A DNA stretch of 64,000 bases from Ureaplasma sp. Hg1 (GTDB lineage: Bacteria > Bacillota_I > Bacilli_A > Mycoplasmatales > Mycoplasmoidaceae), in contig JAACJV010000003.1 in assembly GCA_021378535.1 (NCBI GenBank), positions 1-64,000 of the forward strand. The letters are read 5' to 3'. The number at the start of each line of letters is the position of its first letter. The first letter of the stretch is position 1. The position numbers and the translations under genes were made by a program. Under the pieces are notes generated by a model, which worked only from the letters and a program-made list of their open reading frames with translations, was not told where the DNA came from and did not search any database. Positions 32,500 to 42,223 of this stretch are shown in pieces.

Positions 32500-33333
32500 A
32501 TGGAAATAAAACAAATTAAAAATAATTTTGTTGAATATAGTGAATATTCAATAGAAGATATTAAAACAGTTAAAGCGATTAATAATAATCTTAGTAATGA
32601 AGTTTTTTATATTGAGCTTAATAATTGCAAGAAATTCTTAATCCGCTATGGTCATCATAATGAAACAGTCGATCGTTTCAACGAAATGCGGGTTTTAGCA
32701 TTATTACAAAAACCGATAATTTATCAAAACCCACAAAATGGAATGATGATTCGTGAATGGTTTGAAGGAACTCCACTAACGTTAGATTTAGTAGATGATA
32801 CAATTATCAAAACATTAATTCAACAACTTAAAAAAATACATGAAGTTGATTGTTCGAACATTAAAACATTCAATGCCAATCAAATTATAAATGATAATAA
32901 TTTTGCTATTTTAATTAAACACAATAAATCATTTATTAACATAGAACATTTTCAACTGTATAAAGAATTGATAATGTTACATCAAAATGATCCACAAGTA
33001 TTAACACACAACGATTTAAATTTAAATAATATTATTATTAATAATCACCAAATCAACATTATAGACTTTGAGTGGGCACTCTGTAATAATCCTTATTGAG
33101 ACCTAGCTTCATTGTATTTAAATTTAGAACTTGATAACCATCCAAAATGAAGGGATGCCTTAAATAATAGTTATGGTTGTATAAATTTTAAAACTTTATA
33201 TCATTATTGTTTTATTGTAAGCTTAATGGATCTATATTGATGTCTCTTATATTTGAATCAAACTAAACATCACGACTCCCTAATTTTAAAATATCAACGT
33301 GTTGTTTTTTGGTTTAATCAAAACAAAAAATAA
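32500..33333 (+). CDS. Choline/thiamine kinase-like phosphotransferase
   Basis: 277-aa aminoglycoside-phosphotransferase-fold kinase (LicA/choline kinase branch). Catalytic loop THNDLNLNNII fits the Brenner pattern H-x-D-x(4)-N and IIDFEWA supplies the metal-binding Asp; the N-terminal lobe has FLIRYGH with the ATP-contacting Arg/Lys region. It starts 3 bases after the transporter stop with no ribosome site of its own, so it depends on translation through that gene. Because it lies under the TPP riboswitch, thiamine kinase (salvage to thiamine phosphate) is a better guess than choline kinase, but sequence alone cannot decide. TGA codons are Trp. Confidence 0.82.
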
Positions 33334-33340
33334 TTATATT

Positions 33341-33372
33341 AACGATATTTAATTAATCGTTGATTTTTTTTA
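33341..33372 (+). terminator. Intrinsic terminator of the thiamine operon
   Basis: AACGAT...ATCGTT hairpin followed by GATTTTTTT. Confidence 0.65.
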
Positions 33373-33472
33373 GATTAAATATTGTATAGATATCATTTAA
33401 TTAATAATAAAAATATGCTTATTATTAAGTCATTAATAATAATTAAGCACTTTTTCTTATATAATTATAAGT

Positions 33473-34084
33473 ATGAAAAACAATAATAAATTTATAAAAG
33501 AAAACGCCCCAATTATTATTGGTAAAAAGGCAATGATACATGCTTATAAAATGAATGGATGATTATATCGGATATGAGAATATCCGCTAATTGTTGAAAC
33601 AAATCCCGAATTTACTGTCATGGCAAGCCAAGGTTCTAGAGTTCTAACATCTGAAGAAAATTCAATTCGAAGTTTCCAAAGTAGCGTTGTTAAACCGACG
33701 TTTTGATTTCTTTTTCCTGACGAATGATTTAATGTAATTTCAACTGAGGAAAAGGATGGAATGCGTTTGTATATTAATTTATCATCACCGTTCATTTATG
33801 AGGAACAAGCTTTTAAATATTTTGATTTTGATTTAGATTTTAAGATATTAACCTCAGGTAAATGACGTGAAGTTGATATGAAAGAATTTGAAACTAATCA
33901 AATAAAATACAACTATGGTAGTAAATTAATTGATATTATTAAAGAAGTAGAGGCAAAAGTTATTAAGCTTATTAATGATGGCTATTTTGAAAGATTAACA
34001 AGCAAATTAAAAATTGAAGAATATAAGCAAAAAGTTTTGCAAATTAATTCGTCTCGGAAGGAGTCATATAGTGGCAGAAACTAA
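33473..34084 (+). CDS. DUF402-family protein (probable nucleoside di/triphosphatase)
   Basis: 203-aa protein of the DUF402/FomD-like fold. The core FWFLFPDEWFNVIS, then LYINLSSPFIYEEQAFKYFDFDLDFKI and the D-x-x-EF segment, follow the family's metal-binding D-x-D-L-D pattern. A close relative in B. subtilis/S. aureus hydrolyses nucleoside tri- and diphosphates. TATAAT ends 7 bases before the ATG and there is no ribosome site, so the transcript is probably leaderless. The C-terminal end overlaps the next gene by 14 bp. TGA codons are Trp. Confidence 0.82.
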
Positions 34085-35333
34085 ATCCTTAAATATGGCA
34101 CAGTCAAAATTAAAAACTAATTTTAATAAAAATCAAACTAACGACTTAAATAATCAAAATACTAGTAAGCTAACAAAGAAGCCAACTAATAAATATAATA
34201 GTACTAAAAAGTTAAATCAATCTGGACAAAATAACTTAAGTAAAAATAAAACTAGTAATTTAACTAAGGATATAACCAACGAGGTTAGTAACTTAAATAA
34301 TACAAATCCTAATGATAAGCCAAAGATTAAATCAAAAAATAAAACGCACAACCAAAGAAGTGTTGAGATTAATCCAAATAAAATTTTAAAAGATGCTCGA
34401 GAACGTGCCAAGCAAAAACCTAAAAATAAAGTAGTTGCTAACCCTAATAAAAACAAGGCTCCTAAATATGATCGAAACGGTCGAAAATATGTTGACACAT
34501 CATTTGTTAAACGTGATATTTTAGGGGATGTTGATCCAAATAAAATACCTAAATCACATGTAATCGATACTTCAAAAAAAATTCCTGAAGTATCTGAAAT
34601 GTCAAAGTTTTATGAATTATTAATTGAAAAAATTACTGCTTTATATAAAGCAAATAAAAAGGCATCAGCTTTAGAGATAATTCGTGAAGAATTAAATCAA
34701 CCATACATGCCGCTTGAATATTTAGAATTATTCGAACAATTAGCTTTAAAAATTGAAGGCGAAACCAAGCAAGAAAAATATATTAAACGCTATAATAATA
34801 TGTCTAAATTAGAACTTTTAGATAAATTTTATTCACCCGGAAAGCATACATGCGATGTTTTCTTATTTCAATATTTTTTAAATAAGTATCGTGGTGATTT
34901 AAAATTAGCAGATATGCTTTACATTCAAGACGTCTTTTTAGATAAGGAAATGCGTAACGAAGATAAACTATTTCTTATTGAGCATTTGAACCAATTTAAA
35001 ATTTCATATGAATTCAAATTCTATAATTCATATACTGGCGAGTCATCTTCAATTAACCCTAGAAACCATTTATTACCTGATAAGATACCGCTTTTTACAG
35101 AGGCCCTAATTTTAATAAATAGAAAGTGTTTTAACGATCCTTCTTTACAAAGTTTAATTGTTGATTTAATGTACATTATGTATAGTTATTTTTATCCAGA
35201 ACCACCTGATTTTACAGTTGATAATTTTACTTTTACGTTAATAGATTATGCTAAAGCCTTACTAACTGGAAGTGGTTACCGCGATAATGAAATAACATTA
35301 ATATTGCAAAAAGCACTTAAGGGGATTCAATAA
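34071..35333 (+). CDS. DUF3196-family protein with basic N-terminal tail
   Basis: 420 aa. GTG 34071 is chosen because GGAAGGAG lies 6-8 bases ahead; the ATG at 34014 has no ribosome site. Residues 1-165 are low complexity (Asn, Lys, Thr, Ser; like NQNTSKLTKKPTNK). Residues about 175-420 form an all-helical region (SKFYELLIEKITALY, LAADMLYIQDVF-like) that I match to the mycoplasma DUF3196 family (TPR-like), known from the gene immediately before tig in M. genitalium/M. pneumoniae. The position here, two genes before tig, supports this. Function unknown. No TGA in the frame. Confidence 0.72.
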   Translation: MAETKSLNMAQSKLKTNFNKNQTNDLNNQNTSKLTKKPTNKYNSTKKLNQSGQNNLSKNKTSNLTKDITNEVSNLNNTNPNDKPKIKSKNKTHNQRSVEINPNKILKDARERAKQKPKNKVVANPNKNKAPKYDRNGRKYVDTSFVKRDILGDVDPNKIPKSHVIDTSKKIPEVSEMSKFYELLIEKITALYKANKKASALEIIREELNQPYMPLEYLELFEQLALKIEGETKQEKYIKRYNNMSKLELLDKFYSPGKHTCDVFLFQYFLNKYRGDLKLADMLYIQDVFLDKEMRNEDKLFLIEHLNQFKISYEFKFYNSYTGESSSINPRNHLLPDKIPLFTEALILINRKCFNDPSLQSLIVDLMYIMYSYFYPEPPDFTVDNFTFTLIDYAKALLTGSGYRDNEITLILQKALKGIQ

Positions 35334-35482
35334 TGATTAAATCAGAAAAGCAAAAAATCCATGACAAAGATGCTAAACATCAATTAAATACAAATAAAGT
35401 AATTAAATGAATAATGATTATTGCTCTAGCAATCATCATCATTTGTTCTGTTTTAGGAATTAGTCTTACGGTTATTTTATAA
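35333..35482 (+). CDS. Small single-span membrane protein, 49 aa
   Basis: Overlaps the DUF3196 stop (TAATG) and has AAGGGG about 9 bases ahead. A lysine-rich N-terminal half (MIKSEKQKIHDKDAK) is followed by one membrane helix, WIMIIALAIIIICSVLGISL, ending near the stop. Length and layout resemble the short DUF4044-type proteins of Firmicutes, but I cannot prove it. Function unknown. One TGA is Trp. Confidence 0.7.
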
Positions 35483-35539
35483 TTTAATAAAAATTTATTG
35501 CTAGTAATATAATAGTTCCAACAACATATAAAATCATAT

Positions 35540-35606
35540 AAAATATAAAAATCAACAACTTAATAGTTAGTTTTAACTAGAAGTTGAAAGGTGGTTTTTA
35601 TATTTT
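35540..35606 (+). terminator. Long imperfect hairpin before tig
   Basis: AAAATATAAAAA / TTTTTATATTTT outer arms with an inner CAACTT / AAGTTG and a small GTTAGTTTTAAC top. It lies between the 49-aa gene and tig and probably ends the upstream operon. Confidence 0.6.
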
Positions 35607-35717
35607 CTTTTAGATTCCTATAGAAGACTAATTAAAATTTTTAATAATTTCTATAAATTAATGTTAAAATGTATAAAGTTTAACTAAATTTAGATATTTA
35701 AAAAAAGGAAAAATAAT

Positions 35718-37019
35718 ATGGAAATTAAAAATATTGAACAACTTGAAACTAGCGTTAATGTAGCTGTTTTAGTTGATGGTCAAGATTGAACCAAATGTAA
35801 GGATAAAGCATTGAATCAATTAGCTAAAAACATTACTGTGCAAGGCTTCCGTAAAGGTAAAGTACCAGTTGAAGTTGCAAAGAAAAATGTTAATGCAATG
35901 GATGTTATCGTTAAAGCATCACAAGCTGCGATTCCAGGTGCATTTGATTTTTTAGAAGCAAGTTCTAAAATTAAGAATTTAAATGTTGATGTTATTGAAC
36001 AACCATCAGTTGATTTTAAAGATGTACAAGAAGATAGTATTACTGTTCTTTTTATTTATGACTTATATCCTAAAACAACCATTACTGATTATAAAAACGT
36101 GAAGTTAAAATATGAAGCAATTAAAGTTTTGAAAGAAGAAATTGATGCAGAGCTTGAAAAATTTCTTAAACGAGATACAATGATGGTTCCTAAAAAAACA
36201 GGCGCTATTGCTAAAGGTGATGTAGCAATCTTTGATTTTGTTGGTTACCGTGATGGTAAAATGTTCGAAGGCGGAAAAGCTGAAGCATATGAATTAGAAA
36301 TTGGTTCTAACCAATTTATTCCAGGTTTTGAAGAAAAGATGATTGGTCTTAAAAAAGACGAAGAAGCAGATCTTAATTTAACTTTTCCAAAGGAATATCA
36401 AGCAAAAGAGCTAGCTGGTAAAGAAGTGGTTTTCCATGTTACTATCAAAGATATTAAAGAAGTTAAAAAACCTAAGATTGATGCAGCATTTATCAAAACT
36501 TTAAAATTAGATAATGTAAAAAACGAAGAAGAATTACGTGAACATTTTAAAAAACAACTTCATGACATGAAACTTCAAAAACAAAAAGAAGAACAATGAG
36601 GTCAAATTGTTAATGAATTAGTGAAGCGTGTTAAGTTATCACATTTACCAGCATCTATGTTAGCTTCAGAAAGCGACCGAATCCGTAATGACAACAAACG
36701 TCAAATAGAACAAATGGGAATCAAATACGATGACTATATTAAAATGTTAGGCGGCGATACTGCTAAAATTGATAAAGAAATTAAGACTCAAGCAGAAAAG
36801 AATATCAAGACTATATTGTTAATGGAAAAAATTGCTGAACAAGAAAAAATCACAGTTGATAAAAAAGAATACGAAGAACATTATAAAAAACTTTCAAAAG
36901 TTTATAATGTTTCAGTAGACGAAATAAAGGAAAAACTTTCAGACGAACAAATTAAAGAAATCTTAATAAATGAAAAAACTTTAGAAAAATTAGTTGAATG
37001 AAATAAAAAAAATAAATAA
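35718..37019 (+). CDS. tig: Trigger factor
   Basis: 433-aa ribosome-associated chaperone and prolyl isomerase. The N-terminal ribosome-binding domain includes the signature VQGFRKGKVPVEV. The FKBP domain is near residues 155-240 (GDVAIFDFVGYRDGKMFEGG, IPGFEEKMIGLKKDEE), and the helical C-terminal arm runs to the end (about 250-430). Three TGA codons are Trp. AAAAAAGGAAA precedes ATG 35718. Followed by a terminator and then lon; both neighbours belong to protein quality control. Confidence 0.95.
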
Positions 37020-37026
37020 TCATTTT

Positions 37027-37058
37027 AATCTAATACTTTTGCGAGTATTAGATTTTTT
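37027..37058 (+). terminator. Intrinsic terminator of tig
   Basis: AATCTAATACT / AGTATTAGATT with a 6-base loop and T-run. Confidence 0.9.
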
Positions 37059-37087
37059 ATATATTTATTAAATTGAATTAAAATTAA

Positions 37088-37114
37088 TTAGCACTTTATA
37101 AAAAAGAGTGCTAA
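37088..37114. promoter_or_regulatory. CIRCE operator (HrcA site) of lon
   Basis: TTAGCACTT, nine bases, GAGTGCTAA: right arm identical to canonical CIRCE, one mismatch in the left. It lies about 65 bp before the lon start. Together with the clpB site this places both genes in one HrcA heat-shock regulon. Confidence 0.93.
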
Positions 37115-37178
37115 TATAAGACAATTATATGATATTATTAATAATACAATGTAAGAATAAACACAGGAGGCATAAGAG

Positions 37179-39521
37179 ATGACTAAACCACTACTTATTA
37201 CACGAGGAATTTTAATTTTTCCTTCCACTACAAAATCAATTGAGATTGGTAGAGAACATTCAATAAAGTCAGTTGAAATTGCAGATCTAGCAGACAAAGA
37301 AATCATCATTGTCAGTCAAAAGGATCCGATTGTTGATAAACCGACATCTAATGAAGTTTATAAAATTGGAACATTATGTAAAATTAGAAAAATCAAGAAA
37401 TATGACGATGACACTTTATTGGTTGAAGTAAAAGCAACCAAACGAATTAAAGTTGAAAGCTATAAATCTCAAGAGGATGGTAGTTTAGTTTGTGAATACC
37501 ACATTCTTAAAGACAAAAATATTAAAAATGAATATAACACACGTGTTGCAGAAGACATTATTGAATTACTATTAAATGCAATTGAAAGTGGTTCTGGCGA
37601 TGTTCAAAACATGAAGGACATTAAGAAATATGTTATGGCACCGAATTCAAGCCCTGCAAAATTAGGTGATATTTTAGCTAATAATTTGCTAATTAATTTA
37701 GCAACGCAACAAAAAGTACTTGCTGAATTAGACGTTAGTAAACGACTTGATTTAGTTGTAATGTTGACTCTTAAAGAATTAGATAATGGGACTGTTGCTG
37801 CTAATGTAGATTCAACTATTAATAAAAAAATTAATGATAATTTAAGCAAACAACAAAAGGAATTCTATTTACGCGAAAGACTTAGAGCGATTAAAGAAGA
37901 ACTAGGTGAAATTTCTACTAAGGATGTAGAAGTTGATAAAATTAAAGAAAAAATAGCAAAATTTCCTTATCCAAAATTAATTAAAGAAAAAATAATTAGT
38001 GAGTTAAATAAGTATGAAGCTGCTATGAGTAGTAATGAAGCTAGCATTATTAAATCATACATTGATTGATTAGTTGATCTTCCTTGATGACAAGAAGAAA
38101 AAGATGACAACAGTATAAAACAAGTTGAAAAAATTCTTAACAAAAATCATTATGGACTTGAAAAAGTAAAAGAAAGAATTCTAGAATATTTAGCGATAAG
38201 AACTAAGAACAAGAACATGCGAGGGCCTATTCTTTGTTTAGTTGGGCCACCTGGTGTAGGTAAAACTTCATTAGCAGTTTCAATCGCAGAAGCATTAAAT
38301 AAAAAATATGTAAAAGTTAGTCTTGGTGGAGTTCGTGATGAAGCTGAAATTAGAGGCCATCGTAAAACTTATATTGGAGCAATGCCAGGAAGAATTATCA
38401 AAGGTATGAAAAAAGCTGGAGTTATTAATCCTATCTTCCTTTTAGATGAAATCGATAAAATGGCTAGTGATAACCGTGGTGACCCAGCGTCAGCGATGCT
38501 TGAGGTTTTAGATCCAGAACAAAACAATCGTTTTAGTGATAACTATATTGAAGAAGAATATGACTTGAGTAAAGTAATGTTTATTGCGACAGCAAATTAT
38601 TACAATCAAATCCCATATGCTCTAATCGACCGCCTTGAAGTTATTGAATTATCAAGTTATACTTCAAATGAAAAACGTGAAATTGCTAAAACCCATTTAA
38701 TTACAAAAGTATTTAAAGAAGCTGCAATGAACGAAAAAGATTTACCTTTTAGTGATGAAGCACTTGATTATATTATTAACCATTATACTCGTGAAGCAGG
38801 GGTTCGTGAACTTGAAAGACAAATTCGTCAAATCATTCGAAAGTTTGTTGTGGCTGAATTAAAAGGTCAAAAAACACCAAGTTCAATCGAGATTCCCGAA
38901 GTTAAATTATATTTAGGTAAGGAAAAATTCGATCCTACTTTAAAAGAAAAAACTGCAATTCCTGGAATTGTAAATGGAATGGCGTATACTTCAGCAGGTG
39001 GAGATTTGCTTCCAATTGAAGCATCATTCTTTAAAGGTAAGGGTAAAATTATTGTTACTGGTAATCTAGAACAAACAATGAAGGAATCAGTTAGTGTTGC
39101 GATAGGTTATGTTAAATCTAATGCTAAACATTTTAATATTGATGAAGAAATTTTTCAAAAAATTGATATTCATGTCCATGTTCCAGCAGGTGGTGTGCCT
39201 AAAGACGGACCTAGTGCAGGTGTTGCATTAACAACAGCTTTAATATCTGTATTAACTAATAAAGCAATCAATACTAATATTTCAATGACCGGTGAAATTA
39301 CTTTACGTGGTCGGGTTGGTATTATTGGTGGAGTTAAGGAAAAAATAATATCTGCTCACCGAGCAGGTGTAAGAGAAATCTTTTTGCCACTTGAAGACGA
39401 ACGTTTCTTAATTGATATCCCTAAAGAAATTCTTAAAGAAATTAAGATTCATTTAGTTGAACATTATGATGAAATCTTTGAAGCTTTATTTGTTGATAAG
39501 AAGTCAAAAAAAAGTACTTAA
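37179..39521 (+). CDS. lon: ATP-dependent Lon protease
   Basis: 780-aa Lon, which degrades misfolded and regulatory proteins. The N-terminal substrate domain covers about 1-210. The AAA+ domain has Walker A GPPGVGKT (residues 356-363) and Walker B IFLLDEIDK. The protease domain has Ser679 in KDGPSAGVA and the partner Lys722 in GGVKEK. AGGAGG lies about 10 bases before ATG 37179. Two TGA codons near residues 298-305 are Trp. Transcription is likely heat-induced through the CIRCE element. A terminator follows. Confidence 0.97.
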
Positions 39522-39522
39522 G

Positions 39523-39560
39523 AAAAATTACAAAAACCAAATAGGTTTTTGTAATTTTTT
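39523..39560 (+). terminator. Intrinsic terminator of lon
   Basis: AAAATTACAAAAACC / GGTTTTTGTAATTTT hairpin with T-run. Confidence 0.9.
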
Positions 39561-39588
39561 TAACTTTTAATGATGATAATCATATGAA

Positions 39589-39777
39589 CTAGAATGCTAC
39601 TAAATCATTGATAAAAATATTAATTAACTGATTAAACAAATGATTATCTAATACCCCCATAGCCCCATAGTAGTCTATGCTTTGATTATAATGAAATGAA
39701 TATCAAGTGTATCCATCATTAAATCCGTTTACAGTGGTCAAGTTTAGGTATTGTTGTGAATAGGTAATTTCCCACAT
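39589..39777 (-). CDS. Possible small protein or gene fragment, 62 aa
   Basis: Short minus-strand frame (MWEITYSQQYLNLTTV at the N terminus, ending INIFINDLVAF), containing one TGA read as Trp. Codon use looks like a real protein, yet there is no ribosome site and it lies behind the terminator of the 418-aa membrane-protein gene. It may be the C-terminal scrap of a lost surface protein. I know no relative. The rest of the 39522-39915 gap holds only terminators. Confidence 0.3.
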
Positions 39778-39810
39778 TTTTAAAATTAAGATAGAAAAAT
39801 TGTAATAAAA

Positions 39811-39836
39811 AAAACCTTAGCTTTTACTAGGGTTTA
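39811..39836 (-). terminator. Terminator of the yebC/membrane-protein operon
   Basis: Minus strand: AAACCCTAG-TAAAAG-CTAAGGTTT hairpin followed by eight T residues. Confidence 0.7.
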
Positions 39837-39915
39837 TAGTTATTCGTTATTATTGTTCGTTCATTCGGTTTTCAACCTTGTGTTTATTAAATTAAAAAAT
39901 TATTATATTATTTTC

Positions 39916-41172
39916 TTAATATTCTTTAATTTCAGTTGAGATTTGTTTTTTAAATTGTTCAACTAAACGGTACTTTTTAAGCGCTTTAGCTTTTTTAAGT
40001 TTGTAAGGTGTTAGTAATTCGAATAAAAGTTGATCTGGCATAAACGTTCCACAAAGAATGTCATTAACTAGTTCAGTTGCTTTTGGAGCATTGATTGAAG
40101 CTAATTCATGGGCAAAGTCAACAACTACACCGAAACTATTACTTTGCTCGCTTAGAACACCTTTAAAAGCTTCCTGGTATTGTTTTAGATAGTTTGCCTG
40201 ATTAGTGGAACTATAGTAACCCCAAGAACCATACGGAACGACAATTGTTAAATACAACCTAGTATAGGTTTTAACAAGCGTTCAAGCTTTGATGCTTTGA
40301 TGCTTTTGTTTAATATTTTCGAATGCTTTAATTTGATCGTTTGATAAATATTTATTGAATGCTTCTAAATCATTACTAAACCCATATAGGTCACTATCGT
40401 TAAAATGATCCATAGGAACCGGTGCACCCTTTAAAAAATTGTGATCAATAGTCGATAAACTAAAATTCAATTTTGATGACTCATAAATCGGCATTTCCAA
40501 AGTGATAATTTGGCGATGATAATATTCTTTATAGCAAGATGAACGCTTAAGATGTAATTTAAAGTTTAATAATTTTGTTGAGGTTATTAAAAGTGGTTGA
40601 TGATTAACAGTCGTCACAAAAGGAATTCCTTCTTCCTTAATGCTTTCAAGGTATTCCTCTTTAAAAATTGCTTGAAAATCAACAAGTTTAGTAATCATTG
40701 AATTATCAATGCATTCAAAAAAAGCTTTATCATTAATTTTTAAAGATCTTGCTTTTGCTTCATCTGCCATTAAAGTTTCCATAAAACCTTTTTGGTTGAG
40801 CGATTTAATCTTAGATAGGTAGAAATATTTATTACTGCGGTATTTTTTAATTAACCAATCAATGCTCAAAAAACCAAATAATAAAAAAATAATAAAGAAA
40901 ATAGCATATAAAAAAACTGGGGAATTAACATCAACACTGTAATCATTATTAGCCTTAGCACCCATGACGCCGACTAATACAATCATGACAATAGCGCCAA
41001 TCCAACAACCAATATCAATTCCTATCAATAAAAGTAAGAATGGTAAACCATAGAAAAATTTTTCCCTCTTAGTTAACTGGACTAATAATTTTTCATTTAT
41101 TTCTTGGTTTGCACGTATATCGATAAGACTCGCATTTTGTGGATCTAAAGTGGTTTTTACTTTATTTTCCAT
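39916..41172 (-). CDS. Two-span membrane protein with cytoplasmic domain, 418 aa
   Basis: Two hydrophobic helices at about residues 44-70 and 84-105, then a 300-residue soluble region. The segment FNDSDLYGFSNDLEAFNKYLSNDQ resembles the 'F.V.S.D..EA...L....' part of DUF3137 proteins, a two-TM family of unknown role found in mycoplasmas; I rate that match as tentative. One TGA at 40282 is Trp, joining what would look like two genes. Its ATG overlaps the yebC stop (TAATG), so it is coupled to yebC. Confidence 0.65.
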
Positions 41173-41885
41173 TATTCAATAATTTCACCAAGATTAGTTA
41201 CAACTCATTGAATATCATCGTCATCTTCACAAAGGTCGATAAATTTTTCTAAACGATCATAATCAGCCTTTAATAAATCAACTGTTGAATTTGGAATTAA
41301 TTTAATTTCACTGCTAAAGATTTTAATTTTTGCAGCTTCTAATGCGTCTTTAGCCTTAAAGAAATCAGTCGGTGAAACTAAAATTTCAAAAGCATCAATT
41401 TCACTCTTAATTTCGATTACTTCAGAATCCATTGTCGCTTCCATAATTGCTTCTTCGTTAGTTTCACTTTTAGCAACTATTATTTGACCATATTCATTAA
41501 ATTGAATTCTTACACTATTGGGTTTACTCATTTGACCATGTAGTTTAGAAAAGTAACCCCGTACGTAACTCATTGCCCGTTGTTCGTTATCAGTTAAAAG
41601 TTTGATGATGATTGCTAAACCGCTAGGCCCATAACCTTCGTACACCAACTCTTTTAAATTGTTGGGGTCCTTTTGTGCACCATTAATGTTACGGTTAATT
41701 GAATCGCGACTTAGATTTTGTTGTAGTGCACGATCAATGGCTGCTTTTAATCGTGGGTTAGACTCAGGATTAGGTCCCCCAACTTTTGTTGCAGCCTTTA
41801 TTTCTTTGGCACATTTCATTCATGTTTTTGCTTGTATTTGTTGCTTCTTATTTATTCCTGAAGCAATTAAGTGTTTTCTTGGCAT
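41172..41885 (-). CDS. yebC: YebC/PmpR-family regulatory protein
   Basis: 237-aa YebC-family protein: MPRKHLIASGINKKQQI at the N terminus, CAKEIKAATKVGGPNPESNPRLKAAIDRA, then YEGYGPSGLAIII, the family hallmark. YebC proteins act in translation of proline-rich stretches and as DNA-binding regulators. Start ATG 41885 is preceded by AGGAG. Two TGA codons are Trp. Downstream gene coupled through TAATG. Upstream lies a structured RNA ending in a terminator, about 90 bp before the ATG. Confidence 0.92.
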
Positions 41886-41972
41886 TTTTTTATCTCCTAT
41901 AACTCATAGTAATATTAAAGATTTATTAGTAATTTTTCAAGCACTTAATTGATTTATTTGAAAAATGGTAAT

Positions 41973-41994
41973 AAAAAAACTCTCAAAAGAGAGC
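41973..41994 (-). terminator. Intrinsic terminator after the structured RNA
   Basis: Minus strand: GCTCTC-TTTT-GAGAGT followed by seven T residues, 88 bp before the yebC start. Confidence 0.85.
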
Positions 41995-42007
41995 GTTAAT
42001 TTTAAAT

Positions 42008-42130
42008 TAGTCTTGCAGTTAAAAGCGTTGGTAGACTACCCGGTAGATTAAACTACGACTGGTTAGGCCATAACTAGTAGTGGAAAATACTGTTACGACT
42101 CATACTTTCGAGTTTCATACCTCAAGACCT
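42008..42130 (-). ncRNA. Unidentified structured RNA upstream of yebC
   Basis: On the minus strand a TATATTATA box (about 42131-42141) is followed by a G/C-richer stretch that folds well. The ends pair (GTCTTG at the 5' end with CAAGAC at the 3' end), and inside are ACTC-GAAAGTAT-GAGT, GTTA-TGGCC-TAAC, GTAG-TTTAAT-CTAC and CTAC-CGG-GTAG. A terminator with T-run follows. It contains no open frame of note. It does not match RNase P, tmRNA, 4.5S RNA, T-box or TPP motifs that I know. It could be a free small RNA or a riboswitch/attenuator controlling yebC. Covers most of the 338-bp gap between yebC and the methyltransferase gene. Confidence 0.55.
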
Positions 42131-42223
42131 ATAATATAATAACATATTATTTAAAATATTGTAAATATTTTAAAATTTAATTTTATCTAATTAAAAGTTT
42201 TAGTAGTTCTCAAGCATTTCCTA

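Noticed and set aside
32500..33333. LicA-type choline kinase for phosphocholine surface decoration
   Set aside because: The fold fits, but the riboswitch context favours thiamine; kept as an alternative rather than the main call.
39916..41172. Two genes split at 40257-40284
   Set aside because: In frame and joined by a single TGA; no ribosome site before the second part.
42010..42130. A tRNA or tmRNA-like gene on the plus strand
   Set aside because: GGTAGACTACC and TTCGAGTT look superficially like D and T arms, but no acceptor stem or anticodon arm can be formed; promoter and terminator both point to the minus strand.
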